A DNA stretch of 64,000 bases from CAIZWU01 sp942492905 (GCA_942492905.1 OW818657.1:5952001-6016000); one strand, 5' to 3'. Shown: positions 44,683-54,800, numbered from the stretch's first letter. A program made the numbers and translations. Notes: generated by a model not told the origin, from the sequence alone.

Positions 44683-45020
44683 AAGATTTAAGGGAAAGGG
44701 AGAAAATTTAGATTGGGGGTGCCTTGGAAATTCCAAATCGGGCACCTTCCTGTTTTAATAATGCGGCAACCGCTCCTCCGGTTGTTTCTTTAATCTGATA
44801 ATAACCGCCGCGCCATCCCGAGTTTTGAACAATGTAGCGTCCGAAGATTAAGGGACTTATAATCGGGCGGCCTGTTTGCTGGACAAGCCGCCGCCCCATC
44901 AGGAATTCCCTGATTTAGAGTCCTAAACCGGCTTTTTTCTCGCGCTATGATCCATGCCGTTGTAAGTTGCTCTCTCCCAGAGCGCCCCTTTCCTTTTCAT
45001 CAGCCCCACTTCTTCCTGCC
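44683..45020. other. Divergent intergenic region before the response regulator and DUF1549 genes
   Basis: The 338 bases contain no convincing gene. A perfect TATAAT sits at 44858-44863 but has no fitting -35 partner. Two weak dyads are visible: GGGCGGC/GCCGCCC (44865-44871 with 44890-44896) and ATCAGG/CCTGAT (44898-44914). They may be operator sites but nothing confirms it. Confidence 0.4.
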
Positions 45021-47009
45021 ATGATCCGCGTTTCCCTTTCCCTCTTCCTGCGTGCCGCCTGCCTCGGCACGGCCGCATTCTGTTTCGCGGCCCCGGCCTC
45101 CGCCCAATTGGCCCGCAAGGAACAAAACCTCGCCAATGATCCCGTCTGGATCAAAAAGACAGCTTTGGAAATTGATAAACGACTCGCGGGTGGTTTTGCC
45201 AAACAAGCGGTCAAGCCCATGCCCGCGGCCGACGACGCCCGCTGGATGCGCCGGTTCTATCTTGATGCCATCGGCCGGATCCCCACCTATGAGGAGGCCA
45301 AGGCCTTTTTGGATGATTCCAGCGCCGGCAAACGTGAAAAACTGGTGGACCAACTATTGGCTTCCGAAGGCTACACGGGCCACATGTATAACTATTTTTG
45401 CGACCTGCTGCGGGCCACCAGCACCCTGGGGACCGACGGAACGCGGAGCGGGGTTCCCTACCTCCGCTGGATCCGGGAAAGTGTAGCCACCAACAAACCG
45501 TTCGACAAATTCACCTACGAACTCCTCACCACCAACGGAGGAGGCTGGGAGCCCGGCAAAGGCGCCGTCGGCTACTTCGAGCGTGACCGGGGCATGCCGC
45601 TCGACAACATGGCGAACACCACCCGCATTTTCCTCGGCACCCACATCGAATGCGCCCAGTGCCACGACCACCCCTATGATAAATGGAAGCAGCTCGACTT
45701 CTATGAAATGTCCGCGTTCACCCACGGGCTGAAGACCGGCGACCGGGGTGCGAATGCCAAATACGCCAACGAAAAATACAATGGCCGGTCCGCCGAGGAG
45801 GACCGTTCCCGCCGTGATCTTTACCGCTGGCTCCACGACAACATTTATGACTTTGGCGTCACCGGCAACGGGGACGGCCAGATCACCCTGCCGATGGACT
45901 TCAATGGCAAGGGCGGCAAACCTGACGAAGTGGTCAAAGCGCGCTCCGTCTTCCCCGGCGCCTCCAGCGGCCGCCGCGAAGGGGATGATGCCCGCGGCAA
46001 ATTTGCCAAATGGATGACCGACCCGTCCAATCCACGTTTCACCATGCTGATCACCAACCGCATGTGGAAGAAAGTCATGGGCATCGGTCTCTTTGAGCCC
46101 GTCGACAAATACATCGAACCCAACAAGGAAGATCCCACCGGCACGGTGGTCAGCAATCCCGAAGTCCTCGCCTACCTGCAGCAGGTGATGAAGGATCTGA
46201 ATTACGATCTCAAAGCCTTCCAGAAGGTCCTCTTCAGCACCCGGGGTTATGCACTGGGGACCAATCCCTCGGCCGTCGATGCCCGCCAACCCTATGCCTT
46301 CCATGGCCGCGCGGTCCGCCGCATGTCAGCCGAGCAGGTGTGGGATTCCATGGCCACCCTTGTGGTACCGGATCTCGATTACCGCAAAGGCTCCGCGCTC
46401 GAACCCACTGCCAATGTCTATGGCAAAAACCTCGGCCAGAATGCCTACGAAATCTGGAAGGAACTGGGGAATGCCGACATCAAGGCCATGAACGCCTGGG
46501 TGGAGCGGGTTTCCAAGGAAATCAGTTCGGGCAAAGGTAAAAACGAGGCCGCCATGATGGACTCCTCCATGATGACGGAAGGCGATGCCAAAACCGCCAC
46601 CATGAACGATCCTGCCAAATGGAACGGCTACAGCAAGGATCTCCTCCGCGCGGCTGAATTGCGTTCGCCTACACCTCCCGGCCACTTCCTCCGGAAATTC
46701 GGCCAGAGCAGCCGTGAAGTCATTGAAGGAGCCTCCTCGGACTCCGACGTCACGCAGGTGCTTTCCCTGATCAACGGTCACGTGGAGAAAAACATCGTCG
46801 GGGACTCCAAGGCCATCGTCTACAAGGCGATCGACGGCGCTTCCAGCCCCGAGGACAAAGTCAAAGCCGCCTTCCTCACCATCCTCAGCCGCAACCCCAC
46901 CCCGGCTGAAATTGACCTCATGCTCCCCGAAGCCAAAAAAGGCCGCGATGGGATCAAAAACATCATCTACGCCCTGCTCAACTCCAACGAATTCATCTTC
47001 ATCCTCTGA
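45021..47009 (+). CDS. Secreted DUF1549/DUF1553 protein (planctomycete cytochrome-associated)
   Basis: The 662-residue exported protein (signal peptide 1-28, cleavage near ASAQ) has a DUF1549 domain (FYLDAIGRIPTYEEAKAFL; IFLGTHIECAQCHDHPYDKW, which includes a CxxCH haem-type motif) and a DUF1553 domain (WMTDPSNPRFTMLITNRMWKK; SAEQVWDSMATL; ILSRNPTPAEIDLML). These paired domains are characteristic of Planctomycetes and Verrucomicrobia and are thought to act in extracellular catabolism, without a proven reaction. The DUF1501 gene follows after 36 bases. Confidence 0.92.
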   Translation: MIRVSLSLFLRAACLGTAAFCFAAPASAQLARKEQNLANDPVWIKKTALEIDKRLAGGFAKQAVKPMPAADDARWMRRFYLDAIGRIPTYEEAKAFLDDSSAGKREKLVDQLLASEGYTGHMYNYFCDLLRATSTLGTDGTRSGVPYLRWIRESVATNKPFDKFTYELLTTNGGGWEPGKGAVGYFERDRGMPLDNMANTTRIFLGTHIECAQCHDHPYDKWKQLDFYEMSAFTHGLKTGDRGANAKYANEKYNGRSAEEDRSRRDLYRWLHDNIYDFGVTGNGDGQITLPMDFNGKGGKPDEVVKARSVFPGASSGRREGDDARGKFAKWMTDPSNPRFTMLITNRMWKKVMGIGLFEPVDKYIEPNKEDPTGTVVSNPEVLAYLQQVMKDLNYDLKAFQKVLFSTRGYALGTNPSAVDARQPYAFHGRAVRRMSAEQVWDSMATLVVPDLDYRKGSALEPTANVYGKNLGQNAYEIWKELGNADIKAMNAWVERVSKEISSGKGKNEAAMMDSSMMTEGDAKTATMNDPAKWNGYSKDLLRAAELRSPTPPGHFLRKFGQSSREVIEGASSDSDVTQVLSLINGHVEKNIVGDSKAIVYKAIDGASSPEDKVKAAFLTILSRNPTPAEIDLMLPEAKKGRDGIKNIIYALLNSNEFIFIL

Positions 47010-47045
47010 GCCCCGGACTTCCCCCACCCCTTATCTGACACAATT

Positions 47046-48341
47046 ATGAGATTTCACAGCGCCGACGAATTCACCCGCCGCGAATTGATGATCAAGATGG
47101 CGAAATCCGCCTTCGGCATCTCCCTCGCCCCCATGCTCGGCAACTCGGTGGCCAACGCCGCCGATTTCGTGCCCAACCGCCCCAAGGCCGCCAAGAGCGT
47201 CATCTTCCTCATGATGTCCGGCGGCATGAGCCACCTCGACACTTGGGACGTCAAACCCGGTAATGACAAGGTGATGGGCGACACCAAGATCATCGATACC
47301 AGCGTAACCGGCATCAAGCTCTCCGAAAACCTGCCGAAAACCGCCAAACAAATGCACCACATGGTGCTCATGAATGGCATGAGTACCACCCAGGGCGCCC
47401 ATGAGCAGGGTCAATACCTGATGGAGCGCAGTTACACCATGCGCGGCACGATTGTCCACCCTGCCATCGGTTCATGGGTCACCCGTCTCGCCGGCAAACG
47501 GAATAACAACATCCCTTCCTTCGTTTCTGTCAGCGGAGACCCTGCTCTCGTAAATGGCGGTTTCATGGGGGCCAAATACGCCGGGGTCCCGATCGGCGAT
47601 CCCAACTCCGGCCTGCAGGACAGCATCATGCCGGGCTCCATCTCCGAGGAGGATTTCAACAAGCGCCTCAAGCTCGCGGACTCCCTCAACAAGCAGTTTC
47701 ATACGGTCGTCAACAGCCCCGCCATCCGGGACCACGAAGGCCTCTACACAGATGCCCTCCGCATCATGCGCTGTGAGGATCTCAAGGCCTTCGATCTTGG
47801 CAAGGAACCCACCGAAGTCAAAGACGCCTACGGTCCGAGCCGGTTCGCCCAAGGCTGCCTGCTGGCCCGCCGGCTCGTGGAGCACGGCGTGCGCTTCATC
47901 CAGGTCACCCACGGCGGATGGGACACGCACTACGATAACTTCACCGCCGTTCCTGCCCGCTGCAAAGACCTCGACGACGGTCTCAGCGCCCTGCTGGCCG
48001 ACCTCAACCGCCGCGGTCTCCTCGACGAAACGCTCGTCGTCGTCGCCACCGAATTCGGCCGCACGCCGGAAATCATCACGGAGCACCAGGACGGCCGCGA
48101 CCACTACCCGAAAGCCTTCTCCTGCGTTCTAGCCGGCGGGGGCGTCAAAGGGGGCCAGACCTATGGCAAAACAGATCCCAACGGTTCCAAGGTCATCGAA
48201 AATCTGACCTCCCCGCAGGATTTCAACGCCACGATCGGGCATGCGCTCGGCCTCGCGGTGGACCAGGTCGTCATTTCACCGAGCGGCCGGCCCTTTACCG
48301 TGGCCGATAAAGGCAAGCCAATCTCCAGCCTCTTCGCCTGA
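47046..48341 (+). CDS. DUF1501 protein, alkaline-phosphatase-like fold, Tat-type signal
   Basis: The 431-residue protein starts with TRRELMIKMAKSAFG, a twin-arginine-like signal, and then SVIFLMMSGGMSHLDTWDVKPG, the metal-site block of DUF1501. GGWDTHYDNF and VVVATEFGRTPE are further family motifs. DUF1501 proteins share a fold with sulfatases but their substrates are unknown. The gene follows the DUF1549 gene by 36 bases and is the usual partner in these operons. Confidence 0.93.
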   Translation: MRFHSADEFTRRELMIKMAKSAFGISLAPMLGNSVANAADFVPNRPKAAKSVIFLMMSGGMSHLDTWDVKPGNDKVMGDTKIIDTSVTGIKLSENLPKTAKQMHHMVLMNGMSTTQGAHEQGQYLMERSYTMRGTIVHPAIGSWVTRLAGKRNNNIPSFVSVSGDPALVNGGFMGAKYAGVPIGDPNSGLQDSIMPGSISEEDFNKRLKLADSLNKQFHTVVNSPAIRDHEGLYTDALRIMRCEDLKAFDLGKEPTEVKDAYGPSRFAQGCLLARRLVEHGVRFIQVTHGGWDTHYDNFTAVPARCKDLDDGLSALLADLNRRGLLDETLVVVATEFGRTPEIITEHQDGRDHYPKAFSCVLAGGGVKGGQTYGKTDPNGSKVIENLTSPQDFNATIGHALGLAVDQVVISPSGRPFTVADKGKPISSLFA

Positions 48342-48523
48342 GCTACTCCGTAAACCCGGTTCCCACCTTCCCCTGATTTTTTCCGGCAAGACGGCGTGTG
48401 GCGTGAAAACCACCCGCCGTCTTCCCGCATCCATCCCGGAAGCCTGTTTTGCCAGCCGGTTTTCTGCCACTTTTTTCTTCCGTCTTTCCAACTTCTACCC
48501 TTCATTATTCTCCCACTTCCGGT

Positions 48524-49456
48524 ATGAAGCTCTTTTTCCTCACTTTTCTCGCCGCCACCATCCTCCCCGGTCACGCGGCGGTCAATTTCCGTACCCAGGT
48601 CTGGCCCATCCTCGCCAAAAGCTGCGTGGATTGCCACCGGGCTCCCCACAAGGATGCCGCCGGTAAAATGGTGGAACCCAAAGGCCGCCTCCGTCTGGAT
48701 GGAGCCGGCAGCATCATGAAAGGCGGGGCCGATGGCGATGCTGTCGTGGCCGGAGACCCTGATAAAAGCTCCATCTACCAACGCATCCTGCTCCCACCCG
48801 ATCACGAGGATGTGATGCCACCCAAGGGTAAAGGCAAACTCCTCAGCTTTGATGACAGCGAACTGATCAAACAATGGATCATCGAAGGAGCCTCTTTCGG
48901 CGACTGGAAAGGAACCGATGACGGGGCCGGAGCTGCCGTCGTCAAAAAACCCGCCAAAGCCGCCGATCCGCTCTCCGCTGGGGCCGGTCCCGCCCCGGAA
49001 GCTGCCAAGGAGGCCGTGCGCAAGCTCGGAGCCCTTGTCACCCCGGTTGTCACCGACAGCCCGCTGCTCCGCGTCGAATGGGTCTCCGGTGCCAGCATGG
49101 TCACTGACAAGGAAATCGCCGCCCTCCTCCCCATCGCCGGCAGCATCTCCGAACTGGATCTCAGCGACACCAAGATCACTGACGAAGCCCTTGCTACTCT
49201 AAACAAATTCCCCCGCCTCACTTGGCTCAACCTCAGCAGCACCGCCGTCACCGATGCCGGGGTGGCCCACCTTAAAACCCTCACCAACCTTTCCTACCTC
49301 AACCTCCACAGCACCAATGTCAGCGACACCGCGCTGACATCCCTGTCTCCTCTCCGCAAGCTGCGCCAGGTTTACCTCTGGAAAACCCGCGTCACCGCCG
49401 CCTCCGCCACCAAATTCGCCAAATCGATCCCGGATCTCGACGTGATACTGGAATAA
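48524..49456 (+). CDS. Planctomycete-type cytochrome c domain fused to leucine-rich repeats
   Basis: The 310-residue exported protein (signal peptide 1-19) has a single haem motif CVDCH near residue 37 in a PSCyt1-type domain (FRTQVWPILAKSCVDCH; GRLRLDG; LLPPDHEDVMPPKGKG), a linker of about 60 residues, and four leucine-rich repeats at the C terminus (ISELDLSDTKITDEAL; LTWLNLSSTAVTDAGV; LSYLNLHSTNVSDTAL; LRQVYLWKTRVTAAS). It completes the DUF1549-DUF1501 cluster. The frame is open from 48449, but ATG 48524 gives the signal peptide. Confidence 0.9.
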   Translation: MKLFFLTFLAATILPGHAAVNFRTQVWPILAKSCVDCHRAPHKDAAGKMVEPKGRLRLDGAGSIMKGGADGDAVVAGDPDKSSIYQRILLPPDHEDVMPPKGKGKLLSFDDSELIKQWIIEGASFGDWKGTDDGAGAAVVKKPAKAADPLSAGAGPAPEAAKEAVRKLGALVTPVVTDSPLLRVEWVSGASMVTDKEIAALLPIAGSISELDLSDTKITDEALATLNKFPRLTWLNLSSTAVTDAGVAHLKTLTNLSYLNLHSTNVSDTALTSLSPLRKLRQVYLWKTRVTAASATKFAKSIPDLDVILE

Positions 49457-49615
49457 CAAAAAGACAGAACAGGTCGGGGAACCCGCAATTTTTGAGATCG
49501 CGCCGGCCGATGGGCGGCCTACTTTTCCCGGTCGGATACTCAGGCTTTTTGAGTTTCCCGCCTTCAACCGGAGGCAGAGGATGCCTGCCCACCAAGTAAA
49601 AACCCAGGATTTTTC

Positions 49616-49644
49616 TTGCAATACATAGCGCCACTAGGCATAGT
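49616..49644 (+). promoter_or_regulatory. Candidate promoter giving a leaderless padR mRNA
   Basis: TTGCAA (49616-49621) and CATAGT (49639-49644) are spaced 17 bases and each match four of six consensus bases. Transcription would start near 49651, the A of the ATG. No ribosome site precedes the ATG, which agrees with a leaderless message. Assignment is by eye and uncertain. Confidence 0.45.
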
Positions 49645-49653
49645 GGCGCTATG
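49624..49653. promoter_or_regulatory. Perfect 13-bp inverted repeat overlapping the padR start codon
   Basis: CATAGCGCCACTA (49624-49636) and TAGTGGCGCTATG (49641-49653) are exact inverted repeats separated by GGCA; the second arm ends with the ATG. It also covers the candidate -10 element. PadR regulators commonly bind dyads in their own promoters, so this is a likely autorepression site. Confidence 0.7.
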
Positions 49654-49983
49654 CTAAGCAAGGAACTCATTGCAGCCTCAACCCAACCCCTGATCCTGTC
49701 GCTTCTGAATGCAGGGGAGAGTTATGGGTATGAGCTCATCCAAAGCGTCAAATCAAAATCCGGGGGCGAACTGACTTGGAGCGAAGGCATGTTGTATCCT
49801 GTCCTGCACCGCATGGAAGAGGCGGGACTGATTCAGTCCGAGTGGAAATCCCCCGGAGGCGGGCGACAGCGGAAATACTATTACCTCACTCCGGCGGGCC
49901 GGGATGCGCTGAAAACAGAACAAAATCGTTGGAACATCCTCAACCAAACCCTGCAATCACTATGGAACCCCGCTTTGACCTGA
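49651..49983 (+). CDS. PadR family transcriptional regulator
   Basis: The 110-residue winged-helix protein begins MLSKELIAASTQPLILSLLN and continues ESYGYELIQSVKSKSGGELTWSEG split by the recognition helix, with MLYPVLHRMEEAGLIQSEW and RKYYYLTPAGRDAL as the wing, all standard for the short PadR group. The ATG at 49651 is the only start that gives the family N terminus. The next gene, a membrane protein with a HAAS-like region, overlaps its end by 22 bases, the usual PadR-partner arrangement. Confidence 0.93.
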   Translation: MLSKELIAASTQPLILSLLNAGESYGYELIQSVKSKSGGELTWSEGMLYPVLHRMEEAGLIQSEWKSPGGGRQRKYYYLTPAGRDALKTEQNRWNILNQTLQSLWNPALT

Positions 49984-50657
49984 CTGAAGCCCGCGCGGCT
50001 TGGCTTTCCGCCTTGGAATCCCGCCAAGCCTTCTCAGGGGCTCAACTCCAAGAGCTGGAATCCCACTTGGAGGATGCCATGGAGGATCTGCAGCAACGCG
50101 GTTTGGCACTCCCGGAAGCTTTTCTTATCGCTACCCGTCGTCTGGGTGGCTCCACCGGGCTGGCGGAGGAATATCAAAAACTAACCAACCACCCGGTTTG
50201 GGCCATCCGTGGCAAATGGATGGTGCTGGGCATCCTTAGCTATCTCTCGGCTCTCGCACTCAGCCGGACCAGCACGGAAATCGTGGGCATTTTGGCCCTC
50301 AAAGCCCCCCAAGGTCATTTAAGATTGGCGGTCACGGTGTCCGGTTTTCTACTCTCCTCAATCATTGGAGTGTGGCTGCTCCATCGCTGCCTTCATGGAA
50401 AACTCCCCCGCCTTCCCGCCTGGGCGGCCCGACATCCGTTGGGAACGGCCTGCGGCGTTTTACTTGCCGCGTCACTCATACCCGTCGCATCCCAGTTCCT
50501 AGCGACTATTCTGGGGATTCAAATGGTAAGCATCGACGACTTCTCCAAACAAATTCTGGTGCGGCGCTATACCTTGATGGCCACTCCCTTGTTGTGGTTT
50601 GCCATCCTCTTCTTCTCTCTCCGCCGACACTGGGGAAAAGCGGCTCCGGTTTCCTGA
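49962..50657 (+). CDS. Membrane protein with HAAS/permease-prefix-like N terminus
   Basis: The 231-residue protein starts with a helical cytosolic region (LSALESRQAFSGAQLQELES; HLEDAMEDLQQRGLALPEAF) like the HAAS or permease-prefix domain of PadR-linked proteins, followed by four hydrophobic segments (about 83-105, 115-137, 155-177, 205-222). The gene starts inside the end of padR (22-base overlap), so translation is probably coupled. The function is unknown; PadR-HAAS pairs often regulate membrane or efflux functions. The frame is open from 49776, but earlier starts would overlap padR further. Confidence 0.78.
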   Translation: MEPRFDLTEARAAWLSALESRQAFSGAQLQELESHLEDAMEDLQQRGLALPEAFLIATRRLGGSTGLAEEYQKLTNHPVWAIRGKWMVLGILSYLSALALSRTSTEIVGILALKAPQGHLRLAVTVSGFLLSSIIGVWLLHRCLHGKLPRLPAWAARHPLGTACGVLLAASLIPVASQFLATILGIQMVSIDDFSKQILVRRYTLMATPLLWFAILFFSLRRHWGKAAPVS

Positions 50658-50701
50658 TTGAGACTGCACTCCAGGCCACTTTTAGGTCGGCGGAACAATT
50701 G

Positions 50702-51805
50702 CTATGAACCGAGGGACAAAAAGCGCTGAATCCCCGTCAGTTCATGATTTAATGAGGCTTGGAATGCTGGGTCTTCCGGGGCCTTCCCCGTCACATAACC
50801 CAGCCCGGCTTGCAGCGTTCCTTCTTTGATAGTGAGGTTGCCCCAGCCAATCACCTGATCGCGCCAAAGCAAAGGAAGGGCATAGTAGCCGCGGATGCGT
50901 TTGGCCGCAGGCGTGTAGGCTTCAAAACGATAGGCCCAGCCCCAGAATAGTTCAAACCGTCGGCGATCCCAGACCAAGGGGTCAAATGGAGCGAGCAGGC
51001 GCACCGTGTCATTCCGGGCTGCGGTATGGCTTTTGGCGGCAGGTGATTCCCCCGGTGGCCAATACCACGCCGTGCCGCCGATCACCGCACTCCCCAGCCG
51101 GGCCTTTGCCCTGACAAATGCCGCCGGGCGATGCGTTTCCCACTGCGCAGCGCCGCCGCGCAGCATGCCAATCAATTCGCGCAGCGAGCGCTCCGGCAGC
51201 GGCGCGTATTTGTGCACGATCACATCCACGAGGGCGTCCATCGCTTCCACAGGATCAGCTATCGTTTGGGGCAAATGTTCCACCGCCGCATAGGTGCGCA
51301 CCCCGCTCACCCGCCCCGCGATGCGCAGCAGCCCCCGGAAATGCATGTCATCCAGAAGCTGCGTGCTCGCATTTGAGGAGCCGCCAAACCAATTGCGCAC
51401 CCGGCCATGCGCAAAGTGCGCGTCCACCTCACGCGGATGCACCACGCCGCGTTCGCGCACGAAGGCCAGCACGGCTTCCGCCTGAACTGTCCGTTCCATC
51501 GGCCAAAGGAAGCGGGGCGTGCGCGGATGCATCAACGCCTGCGTGCGGCGCGGCAAAAAACCATAGTTCACAAAAAAATCCTCCTCCACCCCCAGCGCCG
51601 CATAACACCGCTCCAAATCCCCCGACACGTAGTTCTTCACGCGATGCCGCAGCGTCAAATCCTGCGCCCGCGCCGGGGCGCGAATCGGGTCAGCCTGCAC
51701 AAAACCCAATCGCTCCATCGCCGCCGCCAAGCTCGTCGGCGCGAAAAAAGTGCGCGCCACCGCATAACGGCGCAAGGCTTCGAGCGTGATGGGGGAAGTG
51801 GCCAC
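50702..51805 (-). CDS. Winged-helix DNA glycosylase of the YcaQ/AlkX family
   Basis: The 367-residue protein matches the HTH_42/YcaQ family, whose E. coli member unhooks interstrand crosslinks and other bulky N-alkyl adducts. The N-terminal block RRYAVARTFF and LGFVQADPIRAPARAQDL contains the catalytic Gln-x-Asp as Gln37-Ala38-Asp39, and LRHRV..Y follows. YWPPGESPAAK and LLAPFDPLVWDRRRFELFW (first part of the latter is highly conserved) close the family pattern. It is convergent with the PadR partner gene and next to the TIR-NACHT gene. Confidence 0.85.
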   Translation of the reverse strand: MATSPITLEALRRYAVARTFFAPTSLAAAMERLGFVQADPIRAPARAQDLTLRHRVKNYVSGDLERCYAALGVEEDFFVNYGFLPRRTQALMHPRTPRFLWPMERTVQAEAVLAFVRERGVVHPREVDAHFAHGRVRNWFGGSSNASTQLLDDMHFRGLLRIAGRVSGVRTYAAVEHLPQTIADPVEAMDALVDVIVHKYAPLPERSLRELIGMLRGGAAQWETHRPAAFVRAKARLGSAVIGGTAWYWPPGESPAAKSHTAARNDTVRLLAPFDPLVWDRRRFELFWGWAYRFEAYTPAAKRIRGYYALPLLWRDQVIGWGNLTIKEGTLQAGLGYVTGKAPEDPAFQASLNHELTGIQRFLSLGS

Positions 51806-51860
51806 AAAGAGGGATGGGTAGGTTATTTATCTAAATCGTCCGCTGCTTCCGTCCTTCCAT

Positions 51861-54800
51861 TCAAGCCGGTGGCAACGGCCCAAACGCCTCCGCCTCCAGC
51901 ACCGGAGCACCGGGCACGTATAGACCTTTCTCATCCCGCGCATCGTAGCCCAGCCAGCGCCAAGCCCCCGGCGTCGCCCGGCGTATCACCACAGGCACGT
52001 TTTCGGGTATCCGTATGGCATCCAGTTCTCGATTCCAAGGCTCAAGCACAGCCCAATCGCCATCATTTAGCTGGCAGATTTCCCGGAGAAAGGTGCCCGT
52101 GGCGGAACTCAGGCGCAGGGTGCGAACAGGGGTAATTTCCAGCCCACTAACTCGACCTTTCCGCTGAAGGATCGCTCTGTCCTTCGCCGCAGGTTCAAGT
52201 GCCGCCCCGGTTTCGGTGTTCCAGACGCGAAGAGTGTTGTCTTCTGACGATGAGACGATGCGGCGGCCGTCCGCCGAAAACGCACAGAATGTAACCCATT
52301 CCTCATGGCCCGTCAGGGTGCGCAACAATCGTCCTGTCTCGGCGTCCCAGACTCGCACGGTGTTGTCACCCGCCCCGGAAACGATGCGGCGGCCGTCCGC
52401 CGAGAAAGCGCAGGACCAGACCCGGTTTTCGTGGCCAGTGAGAGTCCGCCGCAGTCGCCCGGTCTCGGCCTCCCAGATGCGCACGGTGTTGTCATTTGCC
52501 CCTGAGACGATGTAGCGCCTGTCCGCCGAGAAAGCGCAGCACCAGATCCCGTTTTCGTGGCCTGTAAGGATGCGCAGCAGTTGCCCGGTCCCAGTATCCC
52601 AGACGCGCAAGGTATTGTCCCACGAGCCTGAGGCGATACAGCGTCCGTCCGCTGAGAAGGCGCAGGACCAGACCCAATTTGCGTGGCCTGCGAGGGTGCG
52701 CAGCAGTCGGCCTGTCTCGGCGTCCCAGATGCGCACGCTGTTGTCACCAGCCCCGGAAACGATGCGGCGTCCGTCCGCCGAGAATTTGCAGGACAAAGCC
52801 CCATCCTCGTGGCCCGTGAGGACCCGCAGCAGTTGGCCTGTCTCAGTTTCCCAAACGCGCACGGTATTATCCCACGACCCTGAGAGGACGAGGCGTCCGT
52901 CCGCCGAGAAGGCGCAGGAAGTGACCAAGCCTTGGTGGCCAGAGAGCGTGCGTAGCAGGTGCCCTGTTTTAGCGTCCCAGACTCGCACGGTCTTGTCACC
53001 CGCCCCGGAAACGATACGGCGTCCGTCCGCTGAGAACTCACAGGACCATACCCGATCTTCATGGCCGGTGATTGTGCGCAGCAGTAGCCCTGTCTCGGCG
53101 TCCCAGATGCGCACGGTGTTGTCACCCGCACCGGAAACAATGCGGCGCCCGTCCGCCGAGAAAGCGCAGGACCATACACTCTTTTCGTGGCCCGTGAGGG
53201 TGCACAGCAATTGCCCGGTCTCGGCCTCCCAAATTCGCACGTTTTTATCCCACGATCCTGAGACGATACGGCGGCCATCCGCCGAGAACGCGCAAGAAGT
53301 GACCCAATTTTGGTGGCCCGTGATTGTGCGCAGCAGTCGCCCTGTCACGGCGTCCCAAACGCGCACGCTGTTGTCACCCGCACCGGAAACAATGCGGCGC
53401 CCGTCCGCCGAGAAAGCGCAGGACAAAACCATACCTTCATGGCCGGTGAAGGTGCGCGCGGGCCAGGTGGCGGTGAAAGGAACGAAGGGGCGCGAGGGTG
53501 GGTGGACGGGGTCTATAAAACGAAGCCATGGAGCCACCGGAGCCGGGCCTGATCCCCCCCGGACCAGCAGCCCGGAGGGTGGAGGCTCCGGCCATGTGAC
53601 GCCGCCCAACAGGCAGTGCTGAAACTCTACCGTGCGCAGGTCTGCCCCCGCGAAGTCCGCCCCGGACAGATCCACCCCGCCGAACCCCGCGCGCAGCAGT
53701 GCCGTGCCACGCGCCAGCCAACCGGACATACCGAGGCGCACGGGCGGGGCAACATCCGGCACCTTTCCGCCCCACGGTCCGCCTCTCGGGGCGAAGAGCC
53801 ATGCGGTGAGGTCCAGTCCGCTGAGGTCCATGCCGGGGATGGGCTGCTCCGGCTGGCCGGGCTGGTGTGAGCGCAGCCAGAAGGCGAGGGCGGATAGTTT
53901 TCGTTTTGCTTGGGGGGATTCGTTCCGGCTGAAGCCGGGACTCCAACTGGTCGCATCTATTGGAGTTTCGGCTTCAGCCACTTCCCGCAAGATCCCCGCC
54001 AGCGCTGCCTCCATCCGCCGCTCCGCCACCGGGCTTTCCTCCGCCCGCTGCTGCCGCAGCTCCACCATAAAATCAAAGGTCTCCCGGCTCGGCAGCGGCA
54101 GCGCCCAAGCCTCTACCTTCCCTGCTTCCAAGGCCTCCACCAGATGGCAGGCGAGGAAATATTCCTGAAGGGAAGTGTGGGCGAAACGAAAGGCCTCGCC
54201 ATCCCAACGGCCAAGGAAGGTTGCGTCCCGGAAATGCTCCAGCAGGGCTTCCGGGTGGGATTTAAGGGCCTCGCCGTAGGTGTGCACCCAGACCGGTTCA
54301 CTCACGATTTCTTTGCGCAGCCAGCGGTTCAGCGCCTCACAGGAGATGGACTTCATGCCCTCGCGCCAAAGGTGGGCCGCGAGCCGCTGCATGAGGTGCG
54401 GTTTGTCATCGCTGATGATGCGGTCCATCTTGGCATTCCGCTCCTGCCATTCCTGGACAAACCCGGCGTAAAGATCCACCGAGCGGACGGAGCGCCCGGT
54501 GGCGAGCTGATGGTCCAAGCGCGCCAGAAAGGGCCGCATCAGCGATAACAGAAACGGTCGCCCAGCGAGTTCCCGGAGATTGTGCACGGAATCGATGATC
54601 TCCAGTGCGCGGTCCAGGTCCACGCCGGGGACATTGGCCTGCAGGTAGGCGCGGATTTGCTCCTCCCCGAAGGGCAGCACCCGCAAGACGAGGTAGCGGG
54701 CGTGGGGTGGATTCCGGTCCTCCTTGCCACCAGCGGATGGATTGATCGCAGACTTCCGGCTTTCCGTGAAGAGGCTGACCTCATGTGCCATGCCCCGGAA

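Noticed and set aside
44767..44791. CAACCG-CTCCTC-CGGTTG hairpin with T-rich tail as a terminator
   Set aside because: Only six base pairs, and no plus-strand gene ends just upstream.
44858..44863. Perfect TATAAT before the DUF1549 gene as a promoter
   Set aside because: No acceptable -35 element at 16-18 bases; kept only as a note in the intergenic entry.
52197..53456. Regular repeats taken as a CRISPR array or satellite
   Set aside because: The 126-bp period translates in one frame to 42-residue WD40 units, with no spacers of unrelated sequence.
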